From Actinobacteria bacterium UBA4719 (GTDB lineage Bacteria > Actinomycetota > Actinomycetes > Actinomycetales > Dermatophilaceae), in contig DHJN01000025.1 of the NCBI GenBank assembly GCA_002404345.1, positions 2,416-10,260 of the forward strand: a stretch of DNA of 7,845 bases, given 5' to 3'. A model generated the notes under the pieces. The model made no database searches, had not been told where the DNA came from, and saw only the letters and a list, made by a program, of their open reading frames with translations. The position numbers were made by a program, and so were the translations under genes. Positions 5,882 through 7,845 of the stretch are shown here, one piece after another (the stretch's first letter is position 1; each line of letters begins with the position of its first letter).

Positions 5882-7804
5882 CTACTTGAGCTTGAACAGC
5901 GCCATGATGCTGGACCCGTCGAGGGTCGTCATCGTGGTGGAGTAACAGGCGCCAGGCTTCTTGGGGGTCTGCCAGTTCTGGATGAACTGGCCGCCGGTGC
6001 TGTCGTAGCGGAGGCTGGTCCCTCCGGTGGTGACGAGCTCGATGTCGTCGGTGGGTGTTGATGCAAGCGGGCAGAGGACGCCCTTGACGGTGAAGCTCTG
6101 AACGGCTGAGATGTCGGTCAACTCAGTGGTGCCGGAGAAGACCTCGAACTTCAGCGGAACGGTGCTGCCACCCTTGACGGTGTTCCACACCCCGCCCATG
6201 TCCACCGGCTGGTAGAACCCGTTGAGCGTCCACGGCAGGACCGTGTACGACTGGGTGGCAGTTCCGGTGCGTCCAGCCACGTCTCGGGCCGTCGCGGTGA
6301 GCGTGTGCGTCCCAACTGCGGCGCTGTACCCGCTGACGGTGCAGCCGGCCGGGCCGGACACGGCATCGGTCGAGGTGCAGGTCGGCGCGGCAGGCACCGA
6401 GCCGAAGTAGACCGACCCAATGCTGCCGTCGAAGGTTGCGGTGGGGTCGCTCAGGTCGATCTTGAAGCTCTGGCTCGCGGCGCCGGCCGCGGTGGTGTTG
6501 CCGGCGTTGTCGGTGAAGGCGGGGCTGTCGACCGCGACGGCCGCGCCTTCGCTGGTGGAGGTAGCGGAGTCGGTGGCGGTCGCGGGGCCGGAGGTGGCGT
6601 CCGTGCCGGTGAAGGTGGCCGTAACAGCGCTGGTGTACCAGCCGAGGAGACCCGGTGTGCCGCTGGCGCTCGTGTAGCTGACCGACGGAGCCGTGGCGTC
6701 ACGCTTGATGATGACGTTCTGCTGGGGAGCCGGACCACCGGCGCTGGTCGCGGAGCAGCTGTACGTGGTCGCGAGCTGGTCGGAAATGATGTTCTGGTTA
6801 TCGCAGCCGGTCTTGGCCAGCGAGTTCGGTGACTCCGACTCGGTCACGGTCCAGGCGAGCGAGACGGCACTCTTGTACCAGCCGTTGGAACCGTCGGGGG
6901 CCAACGGCGTGAGGGTGTAACCGATGACGGGGGCGCTGGGGTCGACGATGCTGTAAGTCACCGACAACGAGGCGGTCAGACCGCCGGCGTCGGTGTAGGA
7001 GCAGCTGGCAGTCTGGCTGCCGATCCCGTCCAACACGTACGGACCGGTGACGGCACTGAGCGTTGCCGCGAACGAGCTGTTGCCGTCCTCAGCGTCCGTC
7101 ACCAAGCAGGTAGCCGCCGGCACAGATCCCTTGTCGTAGGACGCTCCCCCGGTCACGCCAGCGACCGAGACGGTGGGTGGCGTGTTGGGTGCCACGCAGG
7201 TGCCGGTGGTCCACGAGACGGCCATGGAGTCGGGGCGGGTGATGAGCTGGGAATCGGTGTTCGGGCCGGTCGCAAGGTAGCTGATCGTTCCGCTCCCGGC
7301 ACCGGGCGTCGTTGACGTCAGGGTCACCGTGGAGGCGACCGCGGCACTCATCGTGTTGTTGGCGAGGGCCGTCCAGTTGCCTGGGAGGGTGATCGTGTTC
7401 GGAGTCCCCATCGTTGCCGCAAGGCTGGCGGGGGTAAGAGGTGACACGGTGACCGAAACCACGGTGACAGTGACGGTGGCGCCGTTCCTGAATACGTTCG
7501 TTCCGAAGATCGGTCCCTGGCCGTTGCGGGATATCGCCACGGGCGCACCCTTTGACTGCGGTACGCCGCAGGGAATGGCCCCAAATGCCATGTCCTGGTT
7601 GCTGACCGGAACCACGCCGTCGCCGTCGGCGACCGTGACGTCGGCCTGAGCCACGCCCCCGGCGGCAACGAGCAGGCCGCTCACGGCGAGTGCGGTCAGT
7701 GCCCTGAAACGTTTGCGCCCGGCAAACAGATGCAGAAGCGCTCCGGCGCTCCGGCGTACGAGCCGGTCGGACCAACTGTGGATCTTCTGATCTGGACGGA
7801 CCAT
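5882..7804 (-). CDS. Secreted multidomain Ig-like protein with C-terminal PxKF domain
   Basis: Probably an extracellular or wall-associated protein; its function is unknown. Numbering is from the ATG at 7804 (640 aa). A long basic N-region (1-35) precedes a hydrophobic stretch (36-50) and a signal-peptidase-I-like AQA/D site at about 54/55. Then follow a beta-rich domain (55-207), an HYR-like Ig module (208-287), two modules beginning with GWY-S-A-V motifs (GWYKSAVSLAW in 289-370, GWYTSAVTATFTG in 372-450), another HYR-like module (452-523) and the C-terminal domain (524-640). The last has GFYQPVD, NTVKGGSTVPLKF with the P-x-K-F signature (550-553), and the usual family ending SSIMALFKLK. There is no LPxTG, lipobox or C-terminal membrane helix, so it is likely released. 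The ten cysteines fall two per module (79/203, 233/268, 334/350, 476/488, 578/620), with none in the third Ig-like module, which suggests disulfides. TTG at 7819 and GTG at 7807 are alternative starts. Confidence 0.85.
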   Translation of the reverse strand: MVRPDQKIHSWSDRLVRRSAGALLHLFAGRKRFRALTALAVSGLLVAAGGVAQADVTVADGDGVVPVSNQDMAFGAIPCGVPQSKGAPVAISRNGQGPIFGTNVFRNGATVTVTVVSVTVSPLTPASLAATMGTPNTITLPGNWTALANNTMSAAVASTVTLTSTTPGAGSGTISYLATGPNTDSQLITRPDSMAVSWTTGTCVAPNTPPTVSVAGVTGGASYDKGSVPAATCLVTDAEDGNSSFAATLSAVTGPYVLDGIGSQTASCSYTDAGGLTASLSVTYSIVDPSAPVIGYTLTPLAPDGSNGWYKSAVSLAWTVTESESPNSLAKTGCDNQNIISDQLATTYSCSATSAGGPAPQQNVIIKRDATAPSVSYTSASGTPGLLGWYTSAVTATFTGTDATSGPATATDSATSTSEGAAVAVDSPAFTDNAGNTTAAGAASQSFKIDLSDPTATFDGSIGSVYFGSVPAAPTCTSTDAVSGPAGCTVSGYSAAVGTHTLTATARDVAGRTGTATQSYTVLPWTLNGFYQPVDMGGVWNTVKGGSTVPLKFEVFSGTTELTDISAVQSFTVKGVLCPLASTPTDDIELVTTGGTSLRYDSTGGQFIQNWQTPKKPGACYSTTMTTLDGSSIMALFKLK

Positions 7805-7812
7805 CACAATCG

Positions 7813-7817
7813 CCTTC
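7813..7817 (-). promoter_or_regulatory. Ribosome binding site of the PxKF gene
   Basis: On the - strand GAAGG (7817 down to 7813) lies 8 bases before the ATG at 7804 and 5 before the GTG at 7807. It overlaps the TTG at 7819, so that upstream start is unlikely. Only 41 bases upstream of the ATG are in the window, and I see no promoter in them. Confidence 0.55.
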
Positions 7818-7845
7818 AATCGAGCTCGGGCACACCCACGTAGCT

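Overview
The window is high-GC DNA (roughly two thirds G+C by eye) with actinobacterial gene content: separate but adjacent lnt and ppm1 genes, an FxsA-family gene behind them, and a secreted PxKF-domain protein. It looks chromosomal. The genus cannot be fixed from this; a non-mycobacterial actinobacterium fits best, because mycobacteria usually carry Lnt and Ppm1 fused in one protein.

Layout. Positions 1-2565 hold an envelope operon on the + strand: apolipoprotein N-acyltransferase (lnt, cut by the left edge), polyprenol-phosphate mannose synthase (ppm1) and an FxsA-family membrane protein. Spacing is tight (34 bp, then a 22-bp overlap). Lnt finishes lipoproteins at the membrane. Ppm1 makes the lipid-linked mannose used for lipoglycans and protein O-mannosylation. 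Positions 2654-2920 encode an unrecognised 88-residue helical protein. Positions 2938-5694 (or from 2917) encode a large single-chain restriction-modification enzyme of the MmeI type (type IIL), with nuclease, methyltransferase, target-recognition and C-terminal parts all present. Its start lies on or just after the stop of the 88-residue gene. A gap of about 190 bp contains a near-perfect long hairpin that probably terminates transcription from both sides. On the - strand, 7804-5882 encodes a secreted multidomain Ig-like protein ending in a PxKF domain.

Most notable points. (1) The MmeI-like enzyme appears intact and has a Lys-x-Asp pair where MmeI-family enzymes read the last base of their site. 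(2) A 21-bp tandem repeat inserts four 7-residue units into a predicted cytoplasmic loop of Lnt, and a near copy of the repeat core lies alone in the intergenic gap at 5733-5749. (3) The restriction gene has no visible ribosome binding site of its own and probably depends on translational coupling. I see no clearly new multi-gene system. The restriction enzyme is the only likely defence component, and its family is already known.
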